From: Argentina anserina
Taxonomy: Eukaryota; Streptophyta; Magnoliopsida; Rosales; Rosaceae
Direction: 5' to 3'
Length of the DNA: 64,000 nucleotides
Assembly: GCF_933775445.1 (NCBI RefSeq)
Contig: NC_065876.1
Coordinates: 26,598,001 to 26,662,000, forward strand
Under the pieces are notes generated by a model. The model made no database searches. It was not told where the DNA came from and saw nothing but the letters and a program-made list of their open reading frames with translations. The translations under genes and the position numbers were made by a program. Position 1 is the first letter of the stretch. Every line of letters starts with the position of its first letter. Shown in pieces: positions 11,218 through 23,421 of this stretch.

Positions 11218-14170
11218 TGTAACGACCCTAAAATTTCGAGCTTAAAAACTCAAAATCTTAAAATCGTTAAACACAAAATAATCTCAATGAAATCGAAATC
11301 ATTTTAATGTCGCAGAGGATCACATCTGAGTTTAAAATATAACTCAGTCAAGCCGATTATTACAAACCCAAATGATAATTCAACATATAACAAATGGAAT
11401 TGTATAATCCTCACAACAACCTCACAAATAAAATCACACCAAATCTCACACACAATCCACGCTGGAACCTCACCACGACTGATGCGATCGACTTCGAGTC
11501 TTCGGAGTCGTCACTCAATTACCACTACTCAGCACCTGCGGAAGTATCCCCTACACCATTGAAATTGGTGCACCGGGATTGCAACACAAACCCGGTAAGC
11601 TTACAGCTCGTATGAGTAAAATATTAAAATAACTCTCGTCTCATAAAAGACACAACTCCACATCAACACAGTATAATGAAAATCATGAGAAAACGAGCAA
11701 CCCATCTGGTTACTCTAATACTTTCACAAAATGGTAACTAATGAGCGCTGGTACACATCTGTTACCCCTCACTTAGTATACCGCTGATGTTGGGTAACCA
11801 CCCGCCACCCAACATCCACAACAAGCTGAGTACCCATGAGCAGATAACCACCCGTTACCTTCATGCAGTACTATGGCAGACAGACTAGAGCTCTAACTGT
11901 ATCGTAACTTTCGCCCGGCCAAAGGCTAGGTTCCGACTTGCCGAACATGTACAATAATCTCACATCATATTGTACCACACATCACGTCCGAAGACAAATC
12001 ACAATATTTCACATTCTTCGTGATAAAATCATGTACAATAATCACACATCATATTGTACGTTTTAAAACTTTCACGATATATCCACAATAAAAATCATAA
12101 CAGTATATTATATAGCAAATTATATATATTCGTATTTATTTACCATTTGTACAATATATACATAGTCCACTATATCCTATACATGTCATATTTCATAAAC
12201 ACCTGAAAAATTACGTACGATAATCTCACATCATATCGTACCATTAAAATCACACATGCACAATTTTTCTGTCACCGAAATGACTATTTTTAATGAATTA
12301 ATAACAGTATGTAATTTAATGAACTATATATATATATGTATTTATTACCATTATACTGTATATACGTAGTCCACTAAGTTATATACATGTTGTAATTCAT
12401 TAAATAAACACACTTGCAAAAATGTTGAATCACCACGAGGGTAGATTCGTAATTCAGTGAGATTTTACTCACCTTATTGACTTGAGCGTAATTCCACAAT
12501 TTCCGATGATAATTCCTTTCCTCGATTTAGCGATCACCTTAAAAGATAAGACAAGCATTTAGAATCGTTTCGTAAACCTTTAAATGCCGAAACAGTAATA
12601 ATCGGTTACTGTTCAGCAATTTTCGGTTTTACGAAATTACTGTTCACTGTTACTATTCACGGTTACTGTACAAATATACGATTTATACGTATTTCTGAAC
12701 GTATAAATAGTATATACGCATTTCTGTACGTATAAATATTAATAAGTATTTCTGTACGTATAAATATTATATACGTATTTCTGTACGTATAAATATTATA
12801 TACGTATTTCTGTATGTATAAATATTAATACGTATTTATGTACGTATAAATATTAATACGTATTTCTGTACGTATACGTACGATTTAAATGTAAATACAA
12901 ATTCAGTAAATAAAATTTACTAAATTACCCTTTTACAAAATTACTTTTTACATTTACTGAAAGTAATTTATATTTACATTTACCGAAGGTAAAATTTAAT
13001 TACATTTACCGTAGTAAATAAAAATTACATTTACATTTACCGTACACAGTAAATTACCAAAATACCCCTTCAGTCAATACTAATTACACCGCCTCACACG
13101 GCGGCGCGTGTGGCACACGCGCCATCTCCGGCCGGCCGCGCGTGGGGCCCACGCACCGAGGCTAACCACGGCGCGTATCACGCCACCGCCGCCCCATTCT
13201 TCTCCTTTTCTTCTTCCTCCTCTTCCCCGCGGCCTAACGCCGCCTCGTACCCCCTCCTACTAACCTCACGCGCCGCCTAAAGCGGCGGTAACCTCCCCTT
13301 CCATCTTTCCCTCCGATCTCCACCAACAACCTCCCAAATCAACCAAAAACATCACACTACAAACACACAATCCATCCTAGCACGTATCTCACCTCAATTT
13401 GATGATGGAAAGCTCGTTTGGAGCTCGATGGTGGAGATGAAGATCGTTGCCGAAACTTGCAGAAGCTTGGCAACGTCGGGCGTCCTCACGGCGGCGAGTC
13501 TCGAGCAGGCGAGCTGAAGGGTGGCAGCTATGGTCCTCGCGACGTGGTTGAGCCGAGCGGTGCACGTCACGGCAGCCCTGTGTGGGAGATCGCCGGGGCA
13601 ATTCTTCGAGGTGAGGGGGAGTGTTTCGGGGAGAGAGCAAATGAAAGAGAGAGAGAGAGTGGGTGAGAGTGTTCGATCGTGAAGGAGAGGAAGATGGGAG
13701 AGAGCTCGGGTTGTGAAGGAGAGGAAGATGGGGTTTCGGGGGAGAGAGAGAGATCCGAGGGTGAGAGAGGGTGTGCGGCGGAAGTGAAGAGAGAGAGAAG
13801 TGAGATGAGGGTTTCTGATTAAGGAAACCCTAATCCTATAATTACCTATTTATACTAGTTTCCAAATCGGAAACTAACTTCCGACGTTAATAACTTTTAC
13901 CTCTGACGTCCGATTCGAACGCGTCACATATCCACGAACTCGTATCGACGAGCTCTACAACTTCCGTGAAGAAAGTTTCACAACCGAGCGACGAAATAAA
14001 AGTCGATAAATTCGTTCGGAAACGTAACGTTTTTCGAATTAAACATTCTAATACGTATTCGTTTTCGACTTCCGACGTCACAACACGGAACGAACACAAT
14101 TTAATATTTTTGAGAACTTAAAAACTTAGAAGTAGTCTTTTAACTTGTCCCGAAAAATCGGGTTATTACA
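11218..14170 (-). repeat. 5' LTR of the chromovirus
   Basis: Near-identical to 3442-6396. Differences seen include one A inserted in the TA/T-rich block, a T lost in the GAAAGTTTTCAC block, and scattered substitutions in the GC-rich part. Confidence 0.97.
13846..13854 (-). promoter_or_regulatory. TATA box of the 5' LTR
   Basis: The minus strand reads AGTATAAATAGG, followed about 25 bases downstream by GATTAGGGTTTCC. The equivalent site in the 3' LTR is 6071-6079. Solo LTRs have matching boxes at 35651 and 43620. Confidence 0.7.
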
Positions 14171-14225
14171 AGGGATATATATATATATATATATATATAG
14201 TTCACCTATAACAAACGGTCACTAT

Positions 14226-14824
14226 GCAATTTAGTAAAGAACAAAAAAAAAGATTGCTTAACCACATGCAGTATATATCATTGATACCAAACTCACTTGG
14301 TACGTTTGTTAGCAATTAAAATTTTTAATTTCCATTATAGATCGAGTATACTAGTATAGAATGTTCACGCAGTAAACAAATCATTAAAAAACTGTTTAAT
14401 GTATTGTCTCATGCTAGAGAAACGAATTGGCATATGTTTGTTATTTGCCAACATAATATTCTAGCTATATCAACCCAACTTTTGACCATTTGTTTTAGAA
14501 ATTAAATATTAATATCCGCTCAGTAGCAATTTAGTAAAGAACAAAAAAAAAATTGCTTAACCACATGCAGTATATATCATTGATACCAAACTCACTTGGT
14601 ACGTTTGTTAGCAATTAAAATTTTTAATTTCCATTATAGATCGAGTACACTAGTATAGAATGTTCACGCAGTAAACAAATCATTAAAAAACTGTTTAATG
14701 TATTGTCTCATGCTAGAGAAACGAATTGGCATATGTTTGTTATTTGCCAACATAATATTCTAGCTATATCAACCCAACTTTTGACCATTTGTTTTAGAAA
14801 TTAAATATTAATATCCGCTCAGTA
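14226..14824 (+). repeat. Recent 300-bp direct tandem duplication
   Basis: 14226-14525 and 14526-14824 are the same sequence (beginning GCAATTTAGTAAAGAAC, ending ATCCGCTCAGTA). They differ by one base (GAGTATACT versus GAGTACACT) and a slightly shorter A-run. AT-rich, non-coding. Its near-identity implies youth. Confidence 0.95.
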
Positions 14825-15770
14825 GTGCAAAACACATGCATATATGGGCAGAAAATTAAGTATGGTTTGCAATCCCCATGCCATTAGCTAGAGCAGATAT
14901 TAAAGACTAACTAGAGCATAACTGCATACTTTAAGAGAAAGTTCTTAGCTACACTAAATTTAGAGCATGGCTACCCACATGTCAAACGTATCAGGTCTAA
15001 CATGATTTCATGATCTGAACAACATTTTGCACAGATTAAAATTTGTGAAATTTTTGTCAGGTTTTTTAGCTACTGCACCTGGTCTTATGCTCATTAATTG
15101 ATGCAGCACAGTAGCTACTTAGGAGCCAGATCACAAACTCTACTTAGGAGCCAGATCACAAACTCTAAAAAATATAGGTTAAACACACTAATTTTAGGAT
15201 CACCCAAAATTCTATAATTTGGATATTTCTCACAGGTTTCTCACATTAATCATATCACAAGAAAATTTAGAAAAGACTTTGATATTCTTATTCAACATAA
15301 CATATCTCAGCTCAATGACTTTTATAGTTATTTATACTAGGTTCTATAACTAACACTAAGTTTTTAACACTCTTTAGGACTCTTGAAATTCAGAAATTGA
15401 AACATAAAAAACATAATAAATAAAAACTTAAACTGAACAGAAACAAAAAGACACAAGTAGACTCTTGAAATAACACTAAGCCTAAAGACTCCTAGGATCA
15501 TACTTCTTCTCGGTTGCTAATTAATATCCTGAGAGCAATTAATCAACCATAAAGAAAGGCAATGATCAATTGCTCTAAATTTTCATCTCTTTCATTCATA
15601 AACCTTGAAAGGATTGGCATGATGTCCTCATTACATATTGTCTCTAGTTGAAGGTACAAAAGACTATTACGGGAGCTAAATCCGGGGGATAGAGCTTCTC
15701 GTAGTCTTGTATTTTGGTTCATTTGCTCAGCGGGACATACACATAACAAGTCAAAGTCAAAGAGTCAGCA
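14825..15770. other. AT-rich intergenic DNA, no supported gene
   Basis: Contains a short exact direct repeat of about 26 bases (CTACTTAGGAGCCAGATC..., 15115-15165). A 68-codon minus-strand frame at 15749-15543 (SPGFSSRNSLLYLQLETI) looks weakly protein-like but matches nothing I recognise. Confidence 0.4.
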
Positions 15771-16034
15771 GTGTGCCGGCCTTCGACTCTCTGAAGCTTA
15801 AGTTAATATCTGAAACGGAATAAGTTCGAGAGTTAAAGACTTAGGAATACGTTACATCTTTTAGGTGGTTTCGGCAACCTATTTATAGGTACACTAAGGA
15901 ATGTGTCTGGCCCTTCCCTCGATGTGGGAACGTGTGCCAGTGCATTGTATTCTCTAAAGGCGAGTCACCGTGGGTGGCGTTAATGGCAATACCTAAGCAC
16001 GCAGAGGGGTTGTCGGATCGACATTTCTGCCAGC
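15771..16034. other. Older repeat DNA hosting the copia insertion (left part)
   Basis: GC-richer sequence that looks like LTR or leader DNA (GTGCCGGCC..., ATTTATAGGTACACTAAGG). It is interrupted at CCAGC by the copia element and resumes at 22487. Confidence 0.4.
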
Positions 16035-17040
16035 GGTTATAAAAATCAATGAGATATTTCATATATAATTAATAAGCTGAATTATAAATAATTATAAATC
16101 AGAAATGAAGAACACGAAAAGAAATTCAACAAAAATACCGAACGATTTGTGATGGAAGAACTAGTCGAGACGTGTGTGATACCACACTGTCCTTAAGACG
16201 TTTACGCCTCCTCTACCGGTGCAAGAATGCTTGGCGCTTGTCTCCCACGATATAACGACTAAACAATTCTAGAAAGTTGCACTACTAACTAGAACCCTCA
16301 ACGAACTCGAAAGGTACCTCTATCTATCACCAGAGAAGAACAAAGAACTTTGAGAGTGGGAGAGAAATGTGTTTCGAATGGGATGATCTTACAATGAAAG
16401 GATGGTGGCTATTTATACTGTGAGGATTTGCAATCAGCAATTAATAAGATGGCTGTTATAGAAATCAAAAAATCATAACATATATGAGTTACATATGTTA
16501 CAAACATTGATTTCAATTCTGTTATAATTCTCCATAACACACAATAACTCAGTTGTTACAAAAGAAGAATTTGAACAGTCAAGAGAATTTGAAAAGTCAA
16601 AACCGAATTTTCGGAAATGCAAAAAGAATCTGCGTTCCGACCCTCAATTCGGTGTTGCATTCGTGTCCGCAGGTCGCACGGACATACATGAGTTTCCCTT
16701 GCGACCTAGGATTTGCACCCCCTCTGCGCGTGCACGAGAGGGTATAAGGGGGCTTACACACTTTACAATCCATACACAATAGATTCTATATAAAGTCTTT
16801 TCAACACTTCTCTTTTCCAATGTGGGACAAATACCTTTCCCTCATTCTAAGTAGCCATCTTTGAGTGACAATTTCTTATTCACTCACAAACCAAATTACA
16901 CAAACAAACATATGATCTTGTAGCCCTCATTATGGAGAACTCAAATCTATGTTCATCTTTGATTAATTATAAGTTTAACTTAATTTAATTAATAAATTAA
17001 AATTTGGTTTTAAATGGTTTTTCCAACCATTTTTCCAACA
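16035..17040 (-). repeat. 3' LTR of the copia element
   Basis: Ends TTTTTCCAACA on the + strand at 17040. Directly adjacent on the internal side is the purine tract ATGTGGGGAAT (minus strand, 17041-17051). One terminal base is mutated at 16035. Confidence 0.93.
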
Positions 17041-17051
17041 ATTCCCCACAT
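17041..17051 (-). other. Polypurine tract of the copia element
   Basis: The minus strand reads ATGTGGGGAAT, abutting the LTR start TGTTGG. Confidence 0.75.
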
Positions 17052-17625
17052 GAATGAAATTGGCCACCAAAGACTCGATATAATTTGGTGATAGATTTCT
17101 ACGGTTGAAACCTGCATAGGATAGGTAGGTTTGATCCTTTGAACCTTCCTTTATAAAAGTATGCTTACTTTACTAACTAAATAGTAGACGCGATGTCTTT
17201 GAACTATTCGTCATTTGTGTAAATGATAACATACTTTACACAGGAGTCTCCCTGGTACACTTCGGTTCTCATTTTTGTGCCCATTTTGGCCATGGAACAC
17301 ACACCTGGTTCTGCAAGTAGTTTGATAAGAGTTATGCCCTCATTAACTCCCCTAGAAGCGGCCCCACCTCTCTATTGCATATGTGATCTCTTAATTAAGA
17401 GTAACCCGCATTACTCTGCTCGATTTCTCGACGCATGAGAATCATTAAAAGTTTTAACTTAACCTCATCCTTTACGGGTATCACTGGTTTTTATCATAGG
17501 AATGGACTTGGGGAACTCCCCACAGTGATCCGAACTAATCTCTACAGTTTGGTTTTCCTTTTTGAACCTAGATCTTGGGATCTCCAGTCAGCTAGGTTGG
17601 GTATCCACTGTAGTGATTTTTAATT

Positions 17626-18186
17626 TCAAATGGGCTTTAGTCCTATTCCCTTCGATGATTTTTCAACTAACTCTCTGTTTAACCCTTTAGTTAAAGGATC
17701 AGCAATATTATCCTTAGACTTTACATAGTCTATAGAGATAACTCCAGTTGAGACTAGTTGTCTAATGGTATTATGTCTTCGACGAATGTGTCTAGACTTA
17801 CCATTATACATCTTACTCTGTGCCCTGCTAATTGGAGATTGACTATCACAATGTATACCAATCGCAGACACATGTTTTGTCCATCTAGGAATGTCCTCTA
17901 TGAACTGGCGTAGCCATTCTGCTTCCTCCCCACATTTGTCTAATGTTACAAACTCAGACTCCATTGTGGATCTAGTTAAAACTGTTTGTTTTGAGGACTT
18001 CCAGGACACGGCTGCACCCCCTAGCGTAAATACATATCCGCTAGTAGACTTTGAGTCTTTCATGTTAGATATCCAGTTCGCATCAGTGAACCTTTCTATA
18101 ACAGCTGGGTATGATGTGTAGTGCAACCCGTAGGTACGAGTATACCTTAGGTATTTGAGTACTCTTCCAATCGCTTGCCAATGCAT
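17626..18186 (-). pseudogene. Copia RNase H fragment
   Basis: 186-codon frame with the copia RNase H signature: [18 protein letters not shown], then TRSTMESEF, the SRHIRRRHN block and the terminal [16 protein letters not shown] frameshift or small deletion near 18240 separates it from the reverse transcriptase: the CTR of the RT tail should run into the [13 protein letters not shown] segment but shifts frame. Confidence 0.92.
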
Positions 18187-18217
18187 AGCTCCAGGATTAC
18201 TCGTGCACCTACTTAGC

Positions 18218-19393
18218 TTATGAACCGCATAAGCTAGATCTTGTACAACTTGTTAAGTACATTAGACTCCCAATTATTCTTGAATACTCTAATTGAGAAA
18301 CACTTTCACCTTTATTCTTGGACAAATGTAGATTCAAATCTACAGGAGTTCTGACAATTCCAGAACCTTCCTTGTCAAAATTCCCAAGAATATTGTCCAC
18401 ATAGTGTGTTTGACTCAACACTAGCCCTTCTGATGTTCTCGTAATTTTAATTCCTAAAATGAAATCAGCAAGTCCCAAGTCTTTCATGTCAAACTTAGAA
18501 TTCAACATGTCTTTAGTAGACTTGATCATCTTATCGTTGCTCCCACCGATAAGCATATCATCCACATACAGACATAAAATGATGTATCCATTTTCAATGT
18601 CTTTGATATATACACACGTATCACCTTCATTTATTCTAAATCTACTGGTGATCATGGCATTATCAAATTTCTCATGCCATTGTTTTGGTGCTTGTTTTAA
18701 GCCATATAATGACTTAACCAATCTGCACACCTTCTTACTCTGAGAAGGAGCAGAAAAACCTTCTGGCTGTTCCATGTAGATTTCTTCTTCTACATCTCCA
18801 TTTAGGAAAGCCGTCTTTACATTCATTTGGTGTACTTCAAGTTTGTGCAACGCTGCACTTACAAGTACCATCCGTATGGATGTTATTCTCGTCACAGGAG
18901 AATAAGTGTCAAAATAGACCAAACCCTCATTTTGCCTATAGCCTTTAATAACAAGTCTAGCCTTGTACTTGTCTATTGACCCATCAACTTTTAATTTCGT
19001 TTTGAAAATCCACTTGGAAGTCAAAGGCTTACATCCAGGTGGCAAATCCACTAATTCCCAAGTGTGATTTTGCATGATGGAGTCAACCTCACTTTTGATT
19101 GCTTCTTTCCATAGAGGACCATCAATAGAGCTAACTGTCTCTTTGAAGGTACGGGGATCACCTTCAACCATATATGACAAGAAGTCAGGTCCATAGGACT
19201 TTGCGGTCCTTGCCCTTTTACTTCGTCTAGGTTCAACCTCAGACTCAGATTCGGACTTCGACTCAGATTCTTGATCCTGAGCATCATCAGTTTCGGCTCG
19301 GTTGTCTTCACGTGTCCGTTTAGAAGAATTAAATTCCTCTCTAGACTTCCGTGGAAATACATTTTCAAAGAAAGATACATTTCTCGATTCCAT
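18218..19393 (-). pseudogene. Copia reverse transcriptase fragment
   Basis: 391-codon frame. After an acidic/serine linker it carries WELVDLPPGCKPLTSKWIFK, KARLVIKGYRQNEG, VKTAFLNGDVEEEIYMEQPEG, SLYGLKQAPKQWHEK and the catalytic LYVDDMLIGGS. This is the complete copia polymerase core. It is separated by stops or frameshifts from the integrase upstream and RNase H downstream, so no full Pol can be made. Confidence 0.93.
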
Positions 19394-19434
19394 TATCGTA
19401 TCCTTATGAATTTCAGGAATATTCGAATCGTGGG

Positions 19435-20080
19435 CTAGGAATCGATAAGCCGAACTGTTATGTGCATATCCAATAAAGATGCAATCACTGTTTTAGGCCA
19501 ATTCTTCACCTTTTTAGGTTTAGGAATTTTCACTTTTGCCAAACATCCCCACACTTTTAAGTATTTGTAGGATGGTTTTCTCCCTTTCCATAACTCATAT
19601 GGAGTTTTCTCTTTTTTCCTTTTGGGCACCTTATTTAAAAGGTAATTTGCCGTGAGAATCGCGTTTCCCCACATGTTGGGTGGCATCCTAAAACTGAGTA
19701 GCATAACATTCATCATATCCTTTAGAGTATGATTTTTGTGTTTTGCTACACCATTTGATTGTGGTGAGTATGGAGCAGTCCTTTGATGTATAATCCCATT
19801 ATGAGCACAAGTCTCAGCAAATGGCAATTTATACTCACCCTCTTGGTCACTTCTTAGTGCCTTAATTTTCTTGTTGAGTTGGTTCTCAACCTTATTTTTA
19901 TAGAGAATGAACTTCTCTATGGCCTCACTTTTGCATTTTAGCAAATACACATAGCAATATTTCGTGCTATCATCTATGAAGGTAATAAAGTATTTATTAT
20001 TCCCTCTATATACCGTTGATTTTAAATCACACACATCTGTATGAATCAGATCAAGGGGTTCATTGTTTCTTTCAACACTT
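19435..20080 (-). pseudogene. Copia integrase core fragment
   Basis: Open from 20034 with FITFIDDSTKYCYVYLLK (first Asp of the catalytic triad), KALRSDQEGEY (second Asp) and the GIIHQRTAPYSPQSNGVAKH stretch, where the usual catalytic Glu (N-G-V-A/V-E-R/K) reads K-H. This suggests loss of the catalytic glutamate. The 20035-20080 extension encodes the PLDLIHTDVC-type entry to the core after a frameshift. Confidence 0.9.
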
Positions 20081-20341
20081 TGGAAGATGATCTAATCAGT
20101 TTTGTCTCTACACAAGTTCACACTTGTGCATGTTAATTGACATATATTATATTCTTCACTACCATAAATTAGGAAGACTCATATAGGTGTAATAACTAGT
20201 TTTTTGACAATAAACAATCCACCACCCATGGCTTTATGTCAATTTCAGACAAAACACATTTGTCAACACGGAGTTTTATACTCATAAAACCTTTAAGAAC
20301 ATACATCAATTTATTCGATAATTTCAGTTCTGTTCTACAGA

Positions 20342-20600
20342 TCAATCCAAAAACTTGGCTTGGTCATACCATAGCTCTAAGTCATTTAGTCCCCAGTCAT
20401 AATCACTGACTTTTTCCATGCTATCATCTGATATCATACAACAGAGGTTCATGTCTGCAACCTCCTGAGTGAAGGCTTCAATCAGGTTTGCCTCTCTCTT
20501 TTTGTTCCTCTTTGGTTTGTTGCAGTCCACAGACTTGTGACCAGTCTTGTCACAGTTGTAGCACTTGCCTTCAAACCTTGGCTTCTTGGAGATGCCTCCT
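20342..20600 (-). pseudogene. Copia gag zinc knuckle and C-terminus
   Basis: Encodes GKCYNCDKTGHKSVDC, a CX2CX4HX4C nucleic-acid-binding knuckle, followed by a basic then acidic tail. Between here and the integrase (about 20341-20085) protease should be present; only scraps of the GAG-pre-integrase region (SNKLMYVLKG) can be read, with stops. Confidence 0.85.
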
Positions 20601-20994
20601 TTCGGCCCCAGTTTGGACCCATGATACTTGCCTTTCTTGTTTTTGGAACCTTAACCATGTTCCATCATGTTTGCCTTGGCAGAGACATCATTGATCCATG
20701 CTTTCTTTTCGAATCCTCGGTTGTCTTCTTCAATGCGAAGTCTAACCTCTAGATCCTCCATGGTCATTTCCTTTCGCTTGTGCTTCAAATAATTCTTGAA
20801 GTCTTCCAAGCAGGTGGTAACTTTTCAATAGCACATGCCACTTGAAAACTTTCACCTAATTGCATTCCTTCAGCGTGAATCTCATGCATGATTAGCTGAA
20901 TCTCAGAGAATTGACTCATCAAGTTTTGGAATCCACCATTTTATAATCAAGGAAACGGCCCACGATAAACTTCTTGGCGCCGACATCCTCGGTT

Positions 20995-21336
20995 TTATAT
21001 TTTTTTCTCCAAGGATTCCCATAGCTCCTTTACCGTCCCCATGCTAATGTACACATTGTACAATGAGTCGGCTAGACCATTCATGATATAATTCCTACAT
21101 AAGTAGTCAGAATTATTCCATGCATTCACAGCAGCAATCTTTGCTTGATTGCCATGGTCATCTTCCTTTAACTCAGGGGCATTCTCCGTCAAAAATCTTG
21201 CAAGATTCAGAGTAGTCAGATAAAACATTATCTTTTGTTGCCACCTCTTGAAATGCAAACCGTTGAACTTCTCAGGTTTTTCCCCATGGGATACTGAGAC
21301 AGGTACAACGGGAGCAGTAGGCACAGTTGGCACCAA
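20995..21336 (-). pseudogene. Copia gag N-terminal fragment
   Basis: 113 codons with FNGLHFKRWQQKIMFYL, AWNNSDYLCRNYIMNGL and TVKELWESLEKK, typical of the copia gag domain. A frameshift follows at about 20995. Upstream VPTVPTAPVVPVSVS is low-complexity. Confidence 0.9.
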
Positions 21337-21482
21337 AGGTCCCTTGCCATTTTCAGAATTTTATCCGTTAGTCATTTTTAGAAACGAAACACACACACAC
21401 AAGGTGTAAGTTTACTTGAAAAAATTCAGATAAATATCGAATACAAATTATATAAGCAATATCAAACTAAAAGTCTTAAGAT

Positions 21483-22486
21483 TGTTATAAAAATCAATGA
21501 GATATTGCATATATAATTAATAAACTGAATTATAAATAATTATAAATCAGAAATGAATAACACGAAAAGAAATTCAACAAAAATACCGAACGATTTGTGA
21601 TGGAAGAACTAGTCGAGACGTGTGTGATACCACACTGTCCTTAAGACGTTTACGCCTCCTCTACCGGTGCAAGGATGCTTGGCGCTTGTCTCCCAAGATA
21701 TAACGACTAAAAAATTCTAGAAAGTTGCACTACTAACTAGAACCCTCAACGAACTCGAAAGGTACCTCTATCTATCACCAGAGAAGAACAAAGAACTTTG
21801 AGAGTGGGAGAGAAATGTGTTTCGAATGGGATGATCTTACAATGAAAGGATGGTGGCTATTTATACTGTGAGGATTTGCAATAAGCAATTAATAAGATGG
21901 CTGTTATAGAAATCAAAAAATCATAACAAATATGAGTTACATATGTTACAAACATTGATTTCAATTCTGTTATAATTCTCCATAACACACAATAACTCAA
22001 TTGTTACAAAAGAAGAATTTGAACAGTCAAGAGAATTTGAAAAGTCAACCGAATTTTCGTAAATGCAAAAAGAATCTGCATTCCGACCCTCAATTCGGTG
22101 TTGCATTCGTGTCCGCAGGTCGCACGGGCATACACGAGTTTCCCTTGCGACCTAGGATTTGCACCCCCCCTGCGCGTGCGCGAGAGGGTATAAGGGGGCT
22201 TACACACTTTATAATCCATACACAATGGATTCTATATAAAGTCTTTTCAACACTTCTCTTTTCCAATGTGGGACAAATACATATCCCTCATTCTAAGTAG
22301 CCATCTTTGAGTGACAATTTCTTATTCACCCACAAACCAAATTACACAAACAAACATATGATCTTGTAGCCCTCATTATGGAGAATTCAAATCTATGTTC
22401 ATCTTTGATTAATTATAAGTTTAACTTAATTTAATTAATCAATTAAAATTTGATTTTAAATGGTTTTTCCAACCATTTTTCCAACA
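21483..22486 (-). repeat. 5' LTR of the copia element
   Basis: Intact TG...CA termini (TGTTATAA at 21483 and CCAACA at 22486 on the + strand). I could not recognise a standard initiator-Met primer site just inside it, which would fit a decayed element or a different primer. Confidence 0.93.
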
Positions 22487-23060
22487 CCAGCTGGCTCTTC
22501 TAGGTCTCCGGCCACCAGTCCAATGACTGGAGCAGGAGGAGATTAAGCTAGAGATCACCCCAGTCAAGAGGTGGCGTTAACAAGTCCCCAAGTCCCTAGT
22601 CGAGGAGATTCCTTGGGTGGGAGTTTCATATCTTTATCTCTGGTGCACATATCCAAGTTCAAGTTGCTCGGGACCCGGGCCGGCACATTTGTGGCCATGG
22701 AGAGTGATCTAGGACTCCAGGACTAGGCACATGAGTTAGCTATCGTGTTCCAGACGTTTGTTGATCTGGCGTGACCTAGGTATGCCTGGGTCAGGTACTG
22801 ACCGCCCGGTCGGGTGCCGACCGTATGGGGCATCCACGGATCTAGTCATAGACCTCTGCATCGGACACATGGGTTAACCAGGTGCGCGAGCGTCGTCGAC
22901 TTGGAGTATGGCCTAGGGCTTGGAGAGTGGCCGGAACCTCAATGTTAGACAAGAGTTAACTAACAAACGTCGTCAAATCGGCCGGTAAGAATGGTGAATA
23001 AGTGAGCTTTAGTTGTACTCGTGTTGGTGCTAACCATTAGCAACTGCAACGGCGGTAGAG
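22487..23060. other. Older repeat DNA hosting the copia insertion (right part)
   Basis: GC-richer non-coding sequence (CGGGACCCGGGCCGGCAC, GACCGCCCGGTCGGGTGCC) continuing the 15771-16034 sequence. It looks like decayed LTR or leader DNA of another retroelement, but I cannot assign it. Confidence 0.4.
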
Positions 23061-23411
23061 ATCAAGCTGCCGGAAAGGAATGAGCCCGGGCCGTTCGACA
23101 AGTTAACTCATGATGAGGTGGTCCAAGAGATTGAAGAAGTCTTCATGAAGTGGGGGCCGAGGAACGTGGATGTAGAAGATAGGGAGGGGTTCCCTACGAT
23201 GCCGGCGAAGTTGGAGGATGGAATATACCCCATGTCCTTAGCGCTGAAGCAATATAGGCTGTTGCTGGTCGAGGTTGCGGCATTTTGGGGGGTGCGGCGG
23301 GACGGTAGTCTTTTTGATGGACTGGAAGGAGATGAAGGGACGGATCGTCTGGAGGAAGTGGTGGTGGTGACGGAGTCGGAGGTGGGTGGAGAGAATGATG
23401 GAGCGTTCTAA
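23060..23411 (+). pseudogene. Unidentified GC-rich coding remnant, part 1
   Basis: A 97-codon frame from 23118 (VQEIEEVFMKWGPRNVDVED, FPTMPAKLEDGIYPMSLALK) is much GC-richer than its surroundings and ends in an acidic tail. It resembles gag-like or plant mobile-domain remnants in composition, but I cannot name a family. Confidence 0.35.
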
Positions 23412-23421
23412 GACGTCACAC

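Larger units (their letters stand above)
3442..14170 (-). mobile_element. Full-length Ty3/gypsy chromovirus (Tekay/Del-like) retrotransposon
   Basis: The element lies on the minus strand and has two LTRs (2955 and 2953 bp), a primer-binding site, a gag-pol region, a polypurine tract and perfect 5-bp target duplications AGGGA (3437-3441 and 14171-14175). By eye the LTRs differ at only about fifteen sites, mostly single bases, so the insertion is recent. Termini are TGTAATAACC...CGTTACA in element sense. Domain order is gag, protease, RT, RNase H, integrase, chromodomain. The ~3-kb LTRs, the initiator-Met primer site and the C-terminal chromodomain place it among plant chromoviruses, most like Tekay/Del. 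One amber codon breaks the gag frame; otherwise the coding region is open. Confidence 0.97.
16035..22486 (-). mobile_element. Ty1/copia retrotransposon, structurally complete but coding-dead
   Basis: Minus-strand element with LTRs 16035-17040 and 21483-22486 and perfect 5-bp target duplications CCAGC (16030-16034 and 22487-22491). In element sense the LTR begins TGTTGGAAAAATGG and ends ATAACA. The 3' LTR has lost its final A (GG instead of TG at 16035 on the + strand). Hand comparison of the LTRs gives about two dozen differences in ~1 kb, several times the divergence of the neighbouring chromovirus. Gag, integrase, RT and RNase H fragments are in copia order (integrase before RT) but separated by frameshifts, and no protease DSGA motif was found. 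Confidence 0.95.
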
